Shown here: positions 36,200 through 49,099 of the stretch, piece after piece
Numbering within the stretch: position 1 is the stretch's first letter
How the letters are laid out: every line of letters begins with the position of its first letter
NCBI RefSeq assembly: GCF_051020985.1
Contig: NC_135010.1
Location: forward strand, 1,548,001-1,612,000
Origin: Nomia melanderi
Taxonomy: Eukaryota > Arthropoda > Insecta > Hymenoptera > Halictidae
Direction: 5' to 3'
Length of the DNA: 64,000 nt
Translations under genes and position numbers: made by a program
The notes under the pieces: model-generated
What the model saw: the letters and a program-made list of their open reading frames with translations, nothing else
Databases searched by the model: none
What the model was told of the DNA's origin: nothing

Positions 36200-38260
36200 A
36201 AATCTTTAATTGATTTTTAATTTCAACTGTTTTTTGCACCAATAAAATGCGGTCTTATATAATATTTAAAAGACAGTCCTGTAAGCAATTTTAGTTCAGC
36301 CCTTTTATAGCTCATTTCCTGTAGATTATGCTTTAAAACACCCTAAAAAGAAAGTAAAAGCTTGCACTAAATTACCGCAATTTTCTTGCTTTGAATTCAT
36401 AAAGTTGATTTACTTTTAACGGTTGTAGACAGGAATCTTTTTCGCGTGACCCCGTGCAACGCCAACGTCCACGGAAACGAAAGAGCAATGGAAATCTGGG
36501 GGATTTAGAATTTCAAGGTAAACGTACAATGTTTACGCAAATAATTGACGCTGCAGCTCTGCGTTCGATCTGGAATTCATTCGAACGGTTCGTTACTGGG
36601 TAAAGTTGTTGCATAAGAAATTTAGTAATTATGTATGAGGTCGAGATTCCGGTATCCTGTCGCGTAGAAAGCTGAAAATCCGGCTACCGGCGAAATGGCG
36701 AAACGGATTGACGTTTCAGCAGCGGGAGATGTATGTATGATGATTTCGAAGCCGTGAAGTCAGATAAAAATTGTTATCTGTGCTGTTAGCCGTCGGGTAT
36801 GTGCTTACATCGGCTTTCGTGTGATAACCACGCTCTTGTTAGTCTATTTACATAAGTATACGAATGCCTGGTAAGAGGCGAAGAGGTAGAACAGCGAGAA
36901 GTACACGTAGATTACATTTGTTCTTTTTCTACGAAGATACATTGCGAGCATTGAGCTCGTATTCCATTTGAGCACAGTGGAGCCCCGGACTTACATTCTA
37001 ATTGGTTCTGGAGTGGGCGACGTAAGTCGAAAAGGACGTAAGTCGGTGTATACACAGGATAGATGTATGCATGTATTTATCAGATTAGAAGATACATTTT
37101 CTTTAAACCCATTTGCATTATTAGCGCATGTATACGCTCAATTTTTCTGGTCACTATCACCGGAGCATATATATATATATATATAAAGTGGAGGGTGTTA
37201 TCGGAAATGAAAGTAGTAATTCTGATTAGTAGTAGTTCGTTTCATTTGTTGTAATTTTTCTACTTAAATAAAAGTAATCCCTTGCCCTATGATTCATTTT
37301 TCAACTGTGATTGATACAACAATTTTGTCAGTAATAATTGAATGAAAAACGAAAAAAATTCTATGTGCTTTCTATGTCTATTTTTGCCATAAAATATAGT
37401 AATTAATAACAAAAGAATAATAGTTAATTTAAATTCAAAGAAATTGAGTAATATTTATATGTTTTAAATTCTGTTTAAACTTCACCACGTTCACCACGGG
37501 TCTAACACGTTATTATAAGGCAAGGGGTTAAGAAAATAATTGATGATAAGGGCCTTCTTTTTTATACTTCTTTATGATGTAAATGGGTTAAATGTATAAA
37601 AATGATAGAAGAAATTACATTTAACGAACATTTACGAAGAACTGGAACGTACTAGATAGCCTTCTGCTATTGCCATTAAAATATGTTCTTTATCTTTAAG
37701 AAATGTTGTTGCTCGCAGTTGTTTTCAGCAAATTTATTTTTTAATTAATCTCAACACCTTGAATTCCATTAGTATTTCCTTTTATAACAATATAATTTAA
37801 GGATGACGACTGACGCTCTGATGCCATTACACATATGTGAATAATGGTCTTAATTCTCGATTAATTGCGTTTGTGTACCTTATATTTACTGTGAATATAT
37901 TTCTAGAAGTCCTTAAACTGTGCGTGAACTATATTATCTGAAATTATTTACCGATAAAAACTTTATAAAATTAATCTATTCCACGACGAATTCTTTACTC
38001 AAGTAAGTTTCACGCTGAACTAGTTGAAACCACATAAACACGTAGACAGTCGGGACCTCTCAGTATTTGACAGATTTTGAACGCTTTTGAAATCGGATAA
38101 ATTTTTCTTCTATTGATTATTGATCTTGCCTTGATTATTGATTGCTGGATTCTCTCACACTTAGAGTATTATAGCATTTTACACTCTCTGATAAAAAGAT
38201 CACATCATTTTTTAACTCTTAAGATTAATTAATTAACTCTAAATAAATAATTATTAATAA
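36200..38260. other. Spacer with regulatory-like and MITE-end patches
   Basis: A CpG-richer patch at about 36420-36960 could be regulatory. At about 36974-37050, CAGTGGAGCCCCGGACTTAC followed by repeated GACGTAAGTCG resembles one end of a pogo/Tigger-type element; no partner end was found. A (AT)n run lies at about 37167-37186. No gene seen. Confidence 0.4.
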
Positions 38261-38264
38261 TTTG

Positions 38265-38465
38265 TGTTTCCCCCGATGCTTTTGTTATAGGATTTGTCCT
38301 TTCTGGCATAGTTTTGCCAATTTCATCAATTTTTGCTTTTAAATCTGCTATTATAGTGATAGATGATTCGTAACAAGAGTTTTCAGTAAATTCCAGACAT
38401 TTTCAATAGGTTTCATGTCTGGAGGATATAAAAAAAGATGTACTGCTTGGACAATAAATTCTCAA
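38265..38465 (-). pseudogene. Tc1-type transposase C-terminal fragment
   Basis: Minus-strand translation gives PPDMKPIENVWNLLKTLV, the signature around the third catalytic acidic residue of Tc1-family transposases (PDLNPIENLW-type). After two adjacent stops the downstream remainder still resembles the family C-terminus, with TMPERTNPITKASGG in another frame. The N-terminal and first catalytic regions are missing. Degenerate relic. Confidence 0.7.
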
Positions 38466-38582
38466 TGATAAAACATTATGTATAATCACTTTTTTATTTT
38501 TGCAAATTATTACTATGGAAATATATATATAATACTAATTACACTTTGGCATTTTACTTACATGATTATCACCAGAAAACTA

Positions 38583-38613
38583 TGGGTGGCCCTAATTTTT
38601 TTATTACGGAGTG
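38583..38613 (-). repeat. Tc1-type terminal repeat end
   Basis: Read on the minus strand, the segment starts after TA with CACTCCGTAATAAAAAAATT and continues AGGGCCACCC, a typical Tc1 transposon end. It lies upstream of the transposase relic at 38265-38465. The opposite end was not found. Confidence 0.5.
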
Positions 38614-38619
38614 TAATGG

Positions 38620-39068
38620 CACCTAGCAATCTTTGTTCTAATTTTTGTGCATACATTGTGTACAAGAATTATAAAAAAGAAGTCATGTAGGTAAATACCT
38701 TTTAATGATAATTATAATTTATCTATTTTATAATGAATTGTAATACAATTTGAAAAAAACTTGTTACATGCACCAATTTAAATTTACTTGACTGTAACGG
38801 ACACAAAACAATTTGACTGTAACGTATTTAATTTTTTAGTTATTGAGAATTCTTTTTTGTATTCAGTGTCTTTAGTATTACCTATAAAACCTTTTAGAGA
38901 TCGAAATGCTTATGATTCCAATCAGCTATCATACATTCGAAATATTGGAACCATGTTCAGGAGTTACGTTACTATTTTTGAAAGTACCTATAAAATTTAA
39001 GCGAAATAAAAGTACAATTGCAACATACAACATTTTTGATGTATTAGAATTTTTAAAAGCTTTATGTT
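38620..39068. other. AT-rich spacer, no gene seen
   Basis: Plus-strand ORFs here (38788-39000, 38906-39268) run into the following MITE and show no domain. Confidence 0.5.
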
Positions 39069-39072
39069 TTAA

Positions 39073-39284
39073 CACTATAACTACTGAATATTTAATAGGA
39101 TTGATGTGTCATCCCTATACAAATTGTAATAATAGATTATTTTTAGTTTGTTCAGACATTCATGATAGTATTCAAGTGAACTATTTATTTTTAAAGTCGT
39201 TTCGAATAGTCACTGTTTTCAAGATATCAAAAATTTCGAAACAAAAAAAACGGAACCTGTCATTGTGATTGGTTATAGATTCTG
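39073..39284 (-). mobile_element. TTAA MITE, inverted copy (CACTAGAACTACC family)
   Basis: It follows TTAA at 39069-39072. The left end CACTATAACTACTGA and interior match the reverse complement of 27437-27655 (for example ACATTCATGATAGTATTCAAGTGAA against the complement of that copy, and AACCTGTCATT). The right end is eroded. Confidence 0.65.
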
Positions 39285-42200
39285 TTCTGTCAAACAGCAG
39301 AACTATAAAAACAACACATAAATCATAAGTGTTATTTATTTCTTCGAATACGATTACTTCTTTTACAAGCGAATCTTATTAATTATCATCTGGTGATATT
39401 CAGTGTTCAGTAATTATTATGTAACATACCAGTTATCGATTCCACAAAGATTTTGCTGAGTATTAATTTACAATCATTTATAGATTTAACACTACAATGA
39501 ATGTTTAAATTATTAGCATATACGAGGAATTTTCAGTTATTAACTAAACCTGTTATATCATTACTATAATTGTGAATAACAATGGTTTTAAGTATGAAGC
39601 TTGTAGAATATAACGTACTCAAGGTAGTTTGAGTAAAATCAATAAAAAAAGATTAGTTTTTATTTGTTATAGAATAATATACCATAAGAAATAAATATTC
39701 TAAACTAGAATGAGCAGAATGAGTGTTAGTTATACATCACTTACATTTTCTCATATCCACTAAAAATGTTACCTCTTAGAAAAAAAATATGTATTTCATA
39801 AAATAAAATTTTAATGCACATTTCTTATTCGGTAAGTGAGAACGAAATTTTGCTTCAAGCCCTATTTAATTTTTGAGATTAGTCTTGAACATCAGAAAAA
39901 ATCAAGTGTTTTTTGAGGATTCTTATGTAAACTCTGAGACTCAGTAAATGAAAACCAACTTATCAAACTTCAGCTGCGACAAACAAATTAAATCTATCTT
40001 TCAAGAATATCGCGTTCAAGATTATTTGTTTCCTTTTAATTCCTTTCAATGTAATATTATCTGAAAGTTATTTTAAATATTTATACATTGTAAGAAATTT
40101 CTCAAGTTATTCATTCATTTTTACTTGCACAAGAACTATAAAATGTGTCAATGTCTTTAACTACTGATTGTAAGTGAAAAAGGGTTTCGTATTTCATCGT
40201 TTTGAGTTTCTAATTGACTTCTATTTTCTCTTCATTCTTGCTACTTTCAGAGGAGAATAGAACATGCACAATTCCTTTGAAATTTGAAAACTTTATTAAA
40301 TTCTCGAAAATGGTTTGATAGTAATAGTAAAAATCCTTATGATTTGTGTCAATCGTTTTCATGACATTTTTTTCTGTATTCAAGTCGATCATCCGAATAT
40401 CTATGTGGTCATTCATTTAACTGCAAAGTGATGTAGTTTTCATTTGACTTAATGATGATTACAATTATTCGTATGTCTATAGCAAACTGAAAATTAAAGA
40501 AAGTAAAGCAGAAAATTTGTAGATTTTTACAAAATTTAAACGTAGCTTCAACATCTCGAAATTACAAAAATCTCAAATAATTAAGAACTTCTATTTTGTA
40601 ATGAGAATAACTTTTATCTTTGCTGCCACTGTGGGCGTCCTGTCAATTATCTACTTCAATTTCTGTTACGTGGAAAATGACCTTCAAATATTTTACATAA
40701 CGTCTCAAGTTTCATGCTTAAATTGAAATCGGAGTTCTTAAATTTCTCAATTCGAACGATTCAGAAGCATCAAATTAATTTACAGATATTACAAATACAG
40801 TTTGCAGCCGAAGGAAACATCATAAAAAGAATATGTACAATAAATATGTGGTCACTATGTAACATTTCAATATATGAAATTGTTATTTAACCTCGAATTG
40901 GCATTTCTTAATTAGAAGAACATTATTTGCACATCACCTTAAAAATTAAACAATTTAGAGAGTCTCTAAATGTGAAAGCTTTGAAAATGATATCTACTAT
41001 AGTTCATGATCTATTAATGCGTTACTCAGGTATTATTAAAAATTTGCGTTTCTGGAAAAACGTTTGCAATTCAAAAGTTTTACCCACCGGTATAATTATT
41101 TAATAATTTTGAATTGTCTTTTGTATGGGTTGAGAATTTTGAATTCTTATTTTAAGAAACAATACTAAAGTGACAACTTTAGTAGCGAGCCATTTCTATT
41201 CTACCAGGCACAAGTGAATACATTTTCGAGAATGAAACGTAGTGATGAATGAAGGAAATAGAACGACACCGAGCAAGTTTTTATGTATGAATTCAATTCT
41301 CTCACTCTATCGTCTACGGGTCCATGCAATTTCTTGCACGTACTTGATTTGCGAGTGGTGCTAAACAAAATACAACACTCGCTCTTCTTAAGAATTCGTG
41401 CATACGAGGGAGACAGTATGAACACTTGAATGAAACAGTAAGAGAATCTAGCCATATGAGTCTTCGTGTCTGTATTCATGTTGTCCTACGAGATTTAACC
41501 AGAAAGTTCCCGAACTTTTGGAATATAAATTTTTCGCCTTACTTAGAGACTGTTCCATCTTATTGTCTTCAAAATCCTTCCCTTCAAATAGCATAGAGAG
41601 CTCTCATTGTTTCTTCCACCGTTCAAAGTATTTGCGGGACGCTTCTTTCGTGAATAGCGCAGTTCCGTTACCGAAATTTCCTTGGTCGAATCAATTCAGT
41701 TAAAACCCCTGTCCTTCATGACAGTTTCTGATTCGAAAATAAAGAAAAGTGCTGATCTACTGATCAAAGAAGCTGCAGTTGACTTGTGTTTCCCTAAAAA
41801 CTTTCAGATGTGTTTCAGACGTATTAGCGTAAAGAATCAAATATTAGATCGAACAGACAGTTTTTCTGGCAAAATTTTTATAGATTTGTAACTCTTTTTC
41901 TAGAACTTTATCCTATTTCAAGTATCTTCTGTTTATATACGTCTAACAAGAGGTAAGGAACTATAAATACTGAACATATAATTAGATTGAGAAATAAATT
42001 ATTTTTCAAAAATAAATAATTACTTTTTCCTTAAATTTAACGACAAAACTTCCTGTTTAAATTTTTGCGTAAAAATATTATGACAGAGATCTTTTTCGAT
42101 GTTATTTCTTCATCTATCTTATGTTCAAGTTCAACTCTGCTTCCATTCTAGATGCCACTTTCAATATCTCAAATGCCTGTGTGAAGGATTTTTCGAATTT

Positions 42201-42465
42201 CATACGAAACTTCATAAATTCGTTGCCCGTGAAAATCAATCGTATGGAAAGGAACAAAAATCGCCTGGCATACGTAACCTCGTTTACATAAATCAACGTG
42301 ATATGATGACTAAGCAAAATATCGGTTATGGTTTTCCCTGGGCTACGTTTCAATGTTGCCATTTATTCACAGCATAAGACACACCTTGTTAATATGTTAA
42401 TATATGTTTTGTTGCTTACTACGCGGTATCGAGTCCAAGTTACAACTGGACATCAAATCAACAGT
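39285..42465. other. AT-rich spacer, no gene seen
   Basis: About 3.2 kb. The 41200-41890 part is less AT-rich and has ORFs of 60-90 codons on both strands (41201-41479 minus, 41518-41891 plus). Their translations show no domain. Confidence 0.45.
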
Positions 42466-42468
42466 ATC

Positions 42469-42591
42469 CAGGTTTTTCATTAAAATATACCATAGGTGCA
42501 TTCGTTCTGTTTTTGAAGAATACACTTCATTTTTTTATTTTATAGTGCGCAAAACGAGAGATTTTTCAAACTAAATTCCACAGTTAACAGG
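42469..42591 (+). mobile_element. MITE, CCAGTTAACTG family, 5'-truncated
   Basis: The right half only: CATTAAAATATACCATAGG through AAATTCCACAGTTAACAGG, followed by TTAA at 42592-42595. The left part is missing. Confidence 0.7.
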
Positions 42592-42595
42592 TTAA

Positions 42596-44275
42596 ATTAT
42601 CGCTTACAAAGAATTTTATGGTGGTTTAATATCTAGCCATAGAGTGTTCCGCTAAATGGTATCGCATGAAGCATAATCTAGAAATAATGTTATATATTTT
42701 TATGCATTATTGTATCTATAAAATGCAATTAAACCTTTTTTATAATGGACTTCTCTAATTGTCACTAAACGAACGATGCAGTTTTTTAATTTCCATAAAA
42801 GTGTGTTAACATTTATACTTATACCCCTAATCTATTAGTTTACAAGTTGTTATAATTAAAAATTTATTAAATTATTAGGTCGTAACGTAAATACGTTCGA
42901 ATGTATTGAACATTATTTTGTATTATTAGATTCATGTAGCAGTGAAATGACAATGCTACTTTCAAATTGACCAGAAGTGACTTTTCGATCATTGCAGTTA
43001 TGTGCATTTTTAGTAAGTTATAATTAAATTCTCAAAATTCTTTTCAGACTTGCAGATTGAACTTATTTACCTCATATTTTGTTACTACCCAATATTTCAA
43101 TGTATCTGCAAATTTCGATGTTTGTAAATTTTTAATTGTAATAACTTCTGAATTATTTCAATCATTCGAGTGCCAAGCGGCGAGGTCACGTTTCTCCGTT
43201 ACACTACTTAAAAGTTGCCAGCCCATTGATTCGTAGGATTAAACTGAATTTATTTGTTTGTCTTTCCTTTAATTATTTATTTTTATCTTTTTTGTTACCT
43301 GCTTACAATTATAAAAATGGACCAATCGTACCATTTAGAATTTTTTTACGTAAAAGTAGGAAAGCGTGATGCAGTTCTTGAGCTGAAACGAAAGAAGCGT
43401 AATTGCGCCGCTTGACACTTTTCGATCGAATTTTTCTTCCGTCAATTTCTTTCTACTTCCACATTATACTTTATTGAATACCATTTCATTTTAACCTGCA
43501 TCATTTTCCTCTATATCTAACCATTTGGAAGGTACTTATTGACAGTTTGTTTTAGTTGCATCGAACACCGCGTACATCGATAAAATATCTCATACAGAGG
43601 ACGTAATATTTCTTTTAAATATTGATGCATGAATCATACTTTTACGCATTATTTTGTTGCAAGATTATAGATGTGTCACTTCCTGCTGCTATTAGCGCGA
43701 CTGGTAAGGTTGCAACAACCTAAGATTTAAATCTTTCTGATTAGTAGTAAGAATTACGGCGATATAGGCATATCAAGACCGATTCTTTTAAACAATGTAT
43801 CGGCATTACAAGTAGTTCTAATACCATGAACCTAAACCAGGAATGTCGACAGTAATAATAACATGCCTTGTTCCCAACAATATCTTTTGCAGCAATGTGA
43901 CAAAGTTAAAAATGGACATGATTGTGGTGAACGTATACGCGTGCATTTCCCTGGGGGATAATTAATTTTCACATAGCGGGGTAATTTGTTTGTCTTTGGT
44001 CTTATTCGGCGCGAATTCATATGTGTCAGTTACCGGTTAGTAACATACGACCATTCTAACGAAACTATCGTCCCGGTTTCCGGTCAATCGTAACGTAGCA
44101 ACTTTAGTTAATTGGTCATAATAAATTTCAATTAAATCAGCAATAAAGATATCGGCCGGTTGTTGCGCGCGTTGCGGTACGATTATAAATATCAATGTAA
44201 TGAGTTAATAACGACTTTTGCGTTAAATAAACACACGCGCCTGTATGTGTATGTATAAATGTATCGTTTTTCTTT
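42596..44275. other. Spacer, no gene recognised
   Basis: AT-rich DNA with mildly higher G+C at about 43650-44170. No coding exon or repeat boundary recognised. Confidence 0.45.
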
Positions 44276-44279
44276 TACC

Positions 44280-44640
44280 TTTTCCCTTTTCCTGTTCTCG
44301 TAACGTCTTTCAAGCAAATTGCGCTGCGCCGCGTGGGCGAGTTAATTAGACGCTTATTTACGCGTGACGAAACAAACACGACGACGCGACGCACCGGGTT
44401 CAGTGTTTTAAATGAATTCCAACAAATCTCCCCACCGTGGACCGAAATAATGTCACGACGGTTAGTCACTGTGAAGCACCTTCGCGGCAGAACTACAGTA
44501 TTCTCGCGATTAGTATACACCCGCTCCGATCTGCAGGATTAGTACCCGGTAGTCATCCCCACCATTGAGGGGCGAGTCCCCTCAGCAAGCCACGAAGCTC
44601 GACGGTCGAGCAGTTGTTATATGATACGTTGTTCAGTGGT
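44280..44640. promoter_or_regulatory. CpG-rich patch, possible regulatory region
   Basis: An island of higher CpG (GCGCTGCGCCGCGTGGGCG and similar) with overlapping ORFs on both strands. It contains one arm of a 22 bp inverted repeat whose partner is at 45065. No exon evidence. Confidence 0.35.
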
Positions 44641-45086
44641 GATAAATATCGGTGAAAAAATATTAATGCACTGATAAAACTTCTTTATAAGAATTTTTTT
44701 TATAAGTGAAACTTTTATTAACGCCTTTGTGAGATTCTTCTGATTAAAACAAGACTAAACATGACATACTTTAAATTACAATTTACTAGGAGAAAATAAA
44801 TTAGTGTAATTTATTAAATAAGTAAATATGCACCAAAATATATCGCATTTGGTCTCGTTTTAATTAGAGAAACCTCACAATATAATTGATAAAAATTTCA
44901 ATCAATAAAAATGAAAAATAAAAAGGTTTAACATTGTATTTACGGCCTCTCATTCATCTGTTTGTTTTGATCATTTCGAAGTTTGGATTTCTTGTTATTT
45001 CATTCGTACCATCCTTTTCACAAAGGACAAACAGAATGCACTCGGTGTAGTGCCAGTTTTTAGGTACTAATCGCGAGAATACTGTA
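44494..45086. repeat. 22 bp perfect inverted repeat pair
   Basis: The segment 44494-44515 (core TATTCTCGCGATTAGTA) recurs exactly inverted at 45065-45086 (core TACTAATCGCGAGAATA). The arms are about 550 bp apart. Confidence 0.85.
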
Positions 45087-45164
45087 CCGCGATTCTTGCC
45101 CGGAAATCTGTTGGCTTCTACTGACAGAACGATGAATACGGGTAGAGAAGACCATGATACACGA

Positions 45165-45207
45165 TGCTCGCTTAAATTCCACAGAAATCTGCTCGGCTTA
45201 ATTCCAC
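45165..45207 (+). repeat. Two direct copies of an 18 bp motif
   Basis: TGCTCGCTTAAATTCCAC at 45165-45182 and TGCTCGGCTTAATTCCAC at 45190-45207 are direct near-copies 7 bp apart. The same motif forms the arms of the hairpin at 45845-45897. Confidence 0.85.
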
Positions 45208-45844
45208 TGCACCATCCCCACTCTTCCCCCAGTACTCACAGCCTCGAAATAAACGGTAACGCCAGGGAGAAGGTAAACTGTGTTCCCCTCAATTTCACCG
45301 ATCTGGCTACACTGATGTAATGTGATCCCAGTAGACAGGGGCAGAAAATGAATAAAGTTAGGGGAAGGGAAACAGACACACCTCAATAAGAGTAAAATAT
45401 CAATTTTAGTCATGTCAATCTTATCTTTTCAAATATAGTACCAGTGGTTTATTGCGCTTTTTCTGATTAAAATGAGTCCAACCACAACATAAATTGGTCT
45501 AGTTTTATCAATTTGGAGCAAATGAATCTTTAACTTCGCTAATTACATTAAGTCGGTCAAACTAGTCCAGATTTCCATCGTGTTTTGACTCATTTTACTT
45601 ACAACAATATCAGAAATTCATTGAAACTACATTTGAGAAAGTAAGGTTAAAATTATTGCAATGGAAATTTTCTTCATTGCATTTATATTTGATGTGTGCG
45701 GCATTGCTTTGAAATCCTGCGTTTCGATCTTCGATGCTTGACGCACTGTGTCTATTCCGCTTCCACTCAGTATGTCGATTCTCTGCCTTTGTCAGGCTGT
45801 GCTCGAGTCAGTTCCTGGAAGCAAATAGCTTCTTCCTGTTTTTC

Positions 45845-45897
45845 TGCTCGGTTAAATTCCACTGCTGAGACCCGAAATTGTGGAATTTAAGCGAGCA
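45845..45897. repeat. Hairpin with 18 bp arms
   Basis: TGCTCGGTTAAATTCCAC (45845-45862) pairs with GTGGAATTTAAGCGAGCA (45880-45897) with one mismatch and a 17 nt loop. The arms match the direct repeats at 45165-45207. Confidence 0.85.
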
Positions 45898-45899
45898 TT

Positions 45900-48495
45900 A
45901 CTGCACTAGCAAATCGTCTATAACCTGGTCAATTTTTCTAGGTTAACGAGAGTTGGACGTGGACGCCTGACATCGAATGTAGCTCACCGGTTTCTGCACC
46001 AGAAATAATCTTAGCATCGTTCGATGATATTTGCGGTGACGTGCAGTTGGACCGGGGATAATGCCATGTGAGGTTCATTTTATAGCTGGCGTACCTGCAT
46101 ACGCATGACCACATTACTAAGGAATTCTCATCAATTCTAATTCAAATACAATTTATATTTATACTTACACGATGAAGTAATTGAAATACGCTTGTCAAAA
46201 ATATTCTCGCGTAATCAGTATACGATTTCATATTTGATGAGCAATTTCGAATGAATTTCGAAGCAGAATGATTATTTAACAGTTACTTCTTGCGATAAAA
46301 GATTAATGTTCCGGAAGAAATCATTTTTCTGCGAAAGTTTTCGAATTGCACGCTCGTAAGTAATATTGACTTCTTTTAAACACGGGTATTTATAAAATGT
46401 ATAATCATACAAATGAAATCATGTGAATATCTTCTGTATTTATGGCTGAATGAGAAACTGATTAGAATATACTTTTAATCAGTTATAAATCATATATATT
46501 AATCACCTTTGAACTGTTAGGCTTATAATTAATAAGATACAAACAAAGTTATACAAAAACAATTCTTCTTGATGAAAGTGATATTTTAAGAGATTTGGAT
46601 ATTTACGTAATTTAATTAACATCACTTTATAAAACTTGTTTTAATGACTTGTGATTCAGGTATTGTGTAAAGTTGTATGATAAAAATTCTTTTAAATGTG
46701 AGGTTTATCCACTGCTATAAGATATAGCATTATTTTTCATTTTTTCACTTGTATATAGGTTTCATTATTACAAAAATCATTAAAATCGTATTATGTTAAT
46801 ATTTAAAAATAAATTACATTAAAATTGATATATTAATATTAAGTAATTATAATCCATTAATTATAACATATCATCTTATAATGTAAAATTGTATTCCTAA
46901 ATTAATTCATCAAATTTACATAATTTGTCATATAAATATAGAAGAGTCAGACGTTCAGATATCATTTTGTATTATTTGTATGGAAATAGAAGTAATTGAT
47001 ACAAAAATACCAAGATAAGTGTAGCGTATCGAATAATCTTCAGCAGTATGGAATTTTTAATTTTATGTTTCACTTTAAAGGTAATCCTATTCAGTTAAAA
47101 TATGAATCTTTAAAAGCTATTATTATAGAAGAACACGTTATGGCTAGCATTGTTACGTTTATAGCTTAGTACGCGAGAGGAGTGATCTGTTTTATGGTAA
47201 CGTTATCATTATCATGAACCCATAAAAATAGTGTCCTTTAATCCTCCAGCCGCAGGTGATTGTTATATTTTTCTATACAAAACTGCACTCAAAATGGCTT
47301 ATATAGACGTAAATTATATTAAAGAGATTTTTAACGCAATACAATAGAAGTCAAAATAAGAGGAAAGAAAAATATTTGTATTTAATTATTAATTGACGAT
47401 TGGCAAGAAAATAAATATAATTAAACGTACTTCAGTATAAAACATTTTGACATTTGGTATTTTATTAGTATGCAGGACGTTCAAAAAGATCTCGGAAAAG
47501 ATAAATAGAAATACAACAGAGTAAATTAAGTTTAATACTAATACTTTATAAAATAAACGTCAACAAGTTTACGTACACATCAATTGATTATAAATATAGT
47601 ATTTTATTTACGAATAATAACCATTTTCCGAAAACTCTTTGAATGTCCTTGTATATAAAAATATATTTACAGTGAAATTGTTACACCAAGTTCTTATTTC
47701 GTTGTTGCTGCTCAACTACTCTAAAAATGTAATATAACACCATAACAGGGTGGCTGGTCAAAATTTAAAAAATAAGTAGAATGTGATTTCGGTGTTTTCC
47801 ACGAAGGGTTAACAGCACTAAACCAAAATTCGCATGAAATGGAATTATACCCCCAATAGTCTTTTAAAATTCGAAGTATCATCGTTCGTCAAGATGAAAA
47901 TTTTCAATATGTATAGAAACATTGTTACATACTATGAAGTTGATAAGTTTACAGTATTCTTATTACTTTTATCAATAATTCGTCATATCCTTTAATAGTA
48001 TAGTATTTATTTGTATTATCACGAGAAATTTTTATTTCACACATATTTTATTGTATTTTGCTCAGTCAAATATGTTATACGTATATGTATAAATATTTGT
48101 AGTATAATATAATAATCATGATGAATATGTCTTTGATATTTTCAGAAACAAACATAGAACTTGGCAAAGAGGCAATAGACAGCTCTTTAAAAGATCTAAT
48201 AAATAGACGATAGTTATCAAACTAGATAACTATTTCATATCAACGATAACTTAATCCATTCGCTACCAGAATTTCTTTCAATAACAGTTTTCACGGTTAC
48301 AATATTTTATTAAATAAAACATACATATATTTTTACAAAATATAAATAATAATCAAGAAAAAAAATCGCCGCAATTTCATCCACATTATAGCATCCGTTA
48401 CAATATTAGACGAAAACACGCGTAAATGTAATTTCCTCTTCCCATAAAATATGAAACATTGATCGTCAAATATGCGACGCTGGTAGCGAACGTGT
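45900..48495. other. AT-rich spacer, no gene seen
   Basis: About 2.6 kb of AT-rich DNA with stops in all frames. Nothing recognised. Confidence 0.5.
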
Positions 48496-48498
48496 CAA

Positions 48499-48719
48499 CC
48501 AGTTAACTGTAGAATTTAGTTTAAAAAATCTCTCATTGTGCGCGCGCAATAAAATCAAATAATAAAATGTATACTCGTTAAACTCACGGCAAATGCACCT
48601 GTAATATATTCTAACGAAAAACTAAAGCAAAACGAAGAAGAATTACACATTTATTTGAAAAAATTAGAACCATTTTGCGTTTTAAAATGACTGTATACTC
48701 GTAAAACGCAGTTAACTAC
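48499..48719 (-). mobile_element. MITE, CCAGTTAACTG family
   Basis: A 221 bp copy in the minus orientation. The left end is CCAGTTAACTGTAGAATTTA after TCAA, the right end is GCAGTTAACTAC followed by TTAA at 48720-48723. It contains the GCGCGCGCAATAAAATC block and AACTAAAGCAAAACGAAG. Confidence 0.75.
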
Positions 48720-48852
48720 TTAAACATATTAAAATATTCTTTCCAAATCTGAAACGAGCAGCATGAAACTTACAAATTTTCTGAATTCGCTGTATTTTCA
48801 ATATCCATATCAAACATCCTGCCGTAAAGAAGTGCATTAAACGTTTGTTGTA

Positions 48853-49095
48853 TCATTGCATGCATCGCAACGGACATTTCTGGAGCATCGATATCCTATA
48901 AAGCGACAAACTTTCATGCAATACGATCAAACAGATGTCTTGAACGAGAACGGAGTCTCTTCGGGGGACATCGAGAACGTGGGTAATGGTACTGTAAGAA
49001 ACGAGTGTTTCATAGAGATTCATGATATCGGTCACGCGCTGCCGAGAACCGTATACCTTTACTGGAAGAAACCATGAAACATGGTTACAAAACAA
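48853..49095. other. Region open on both strands, unclear
   Basis: A less AT-rich 240 bp segment carries a 73-codon plus-strand frame and an 80-codon minus-strand frame over the same bases. The plus frame (NENGVSSGDIENVGNGTV) looks somewhat protein-like but has no known motif, no signal peptide and no clear splice sites. It could be a diverged exon, a gene relic or chance. Confidence 0.2.
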
Positions 49096-49099
49096 AGTA

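Noticed and set aside
36974..37050. Possible pogo/Tigger-type transposon
   Set aside because: Only one end-like segment was seen and no matching opposite end or transposase, so it was mentioned but not called as an element.
38906..39268. A 120-codon plus-strand ORF
   Set aside because: Much of it is the TTAA-flanked MITE at 39073-39284 read through; no domain.
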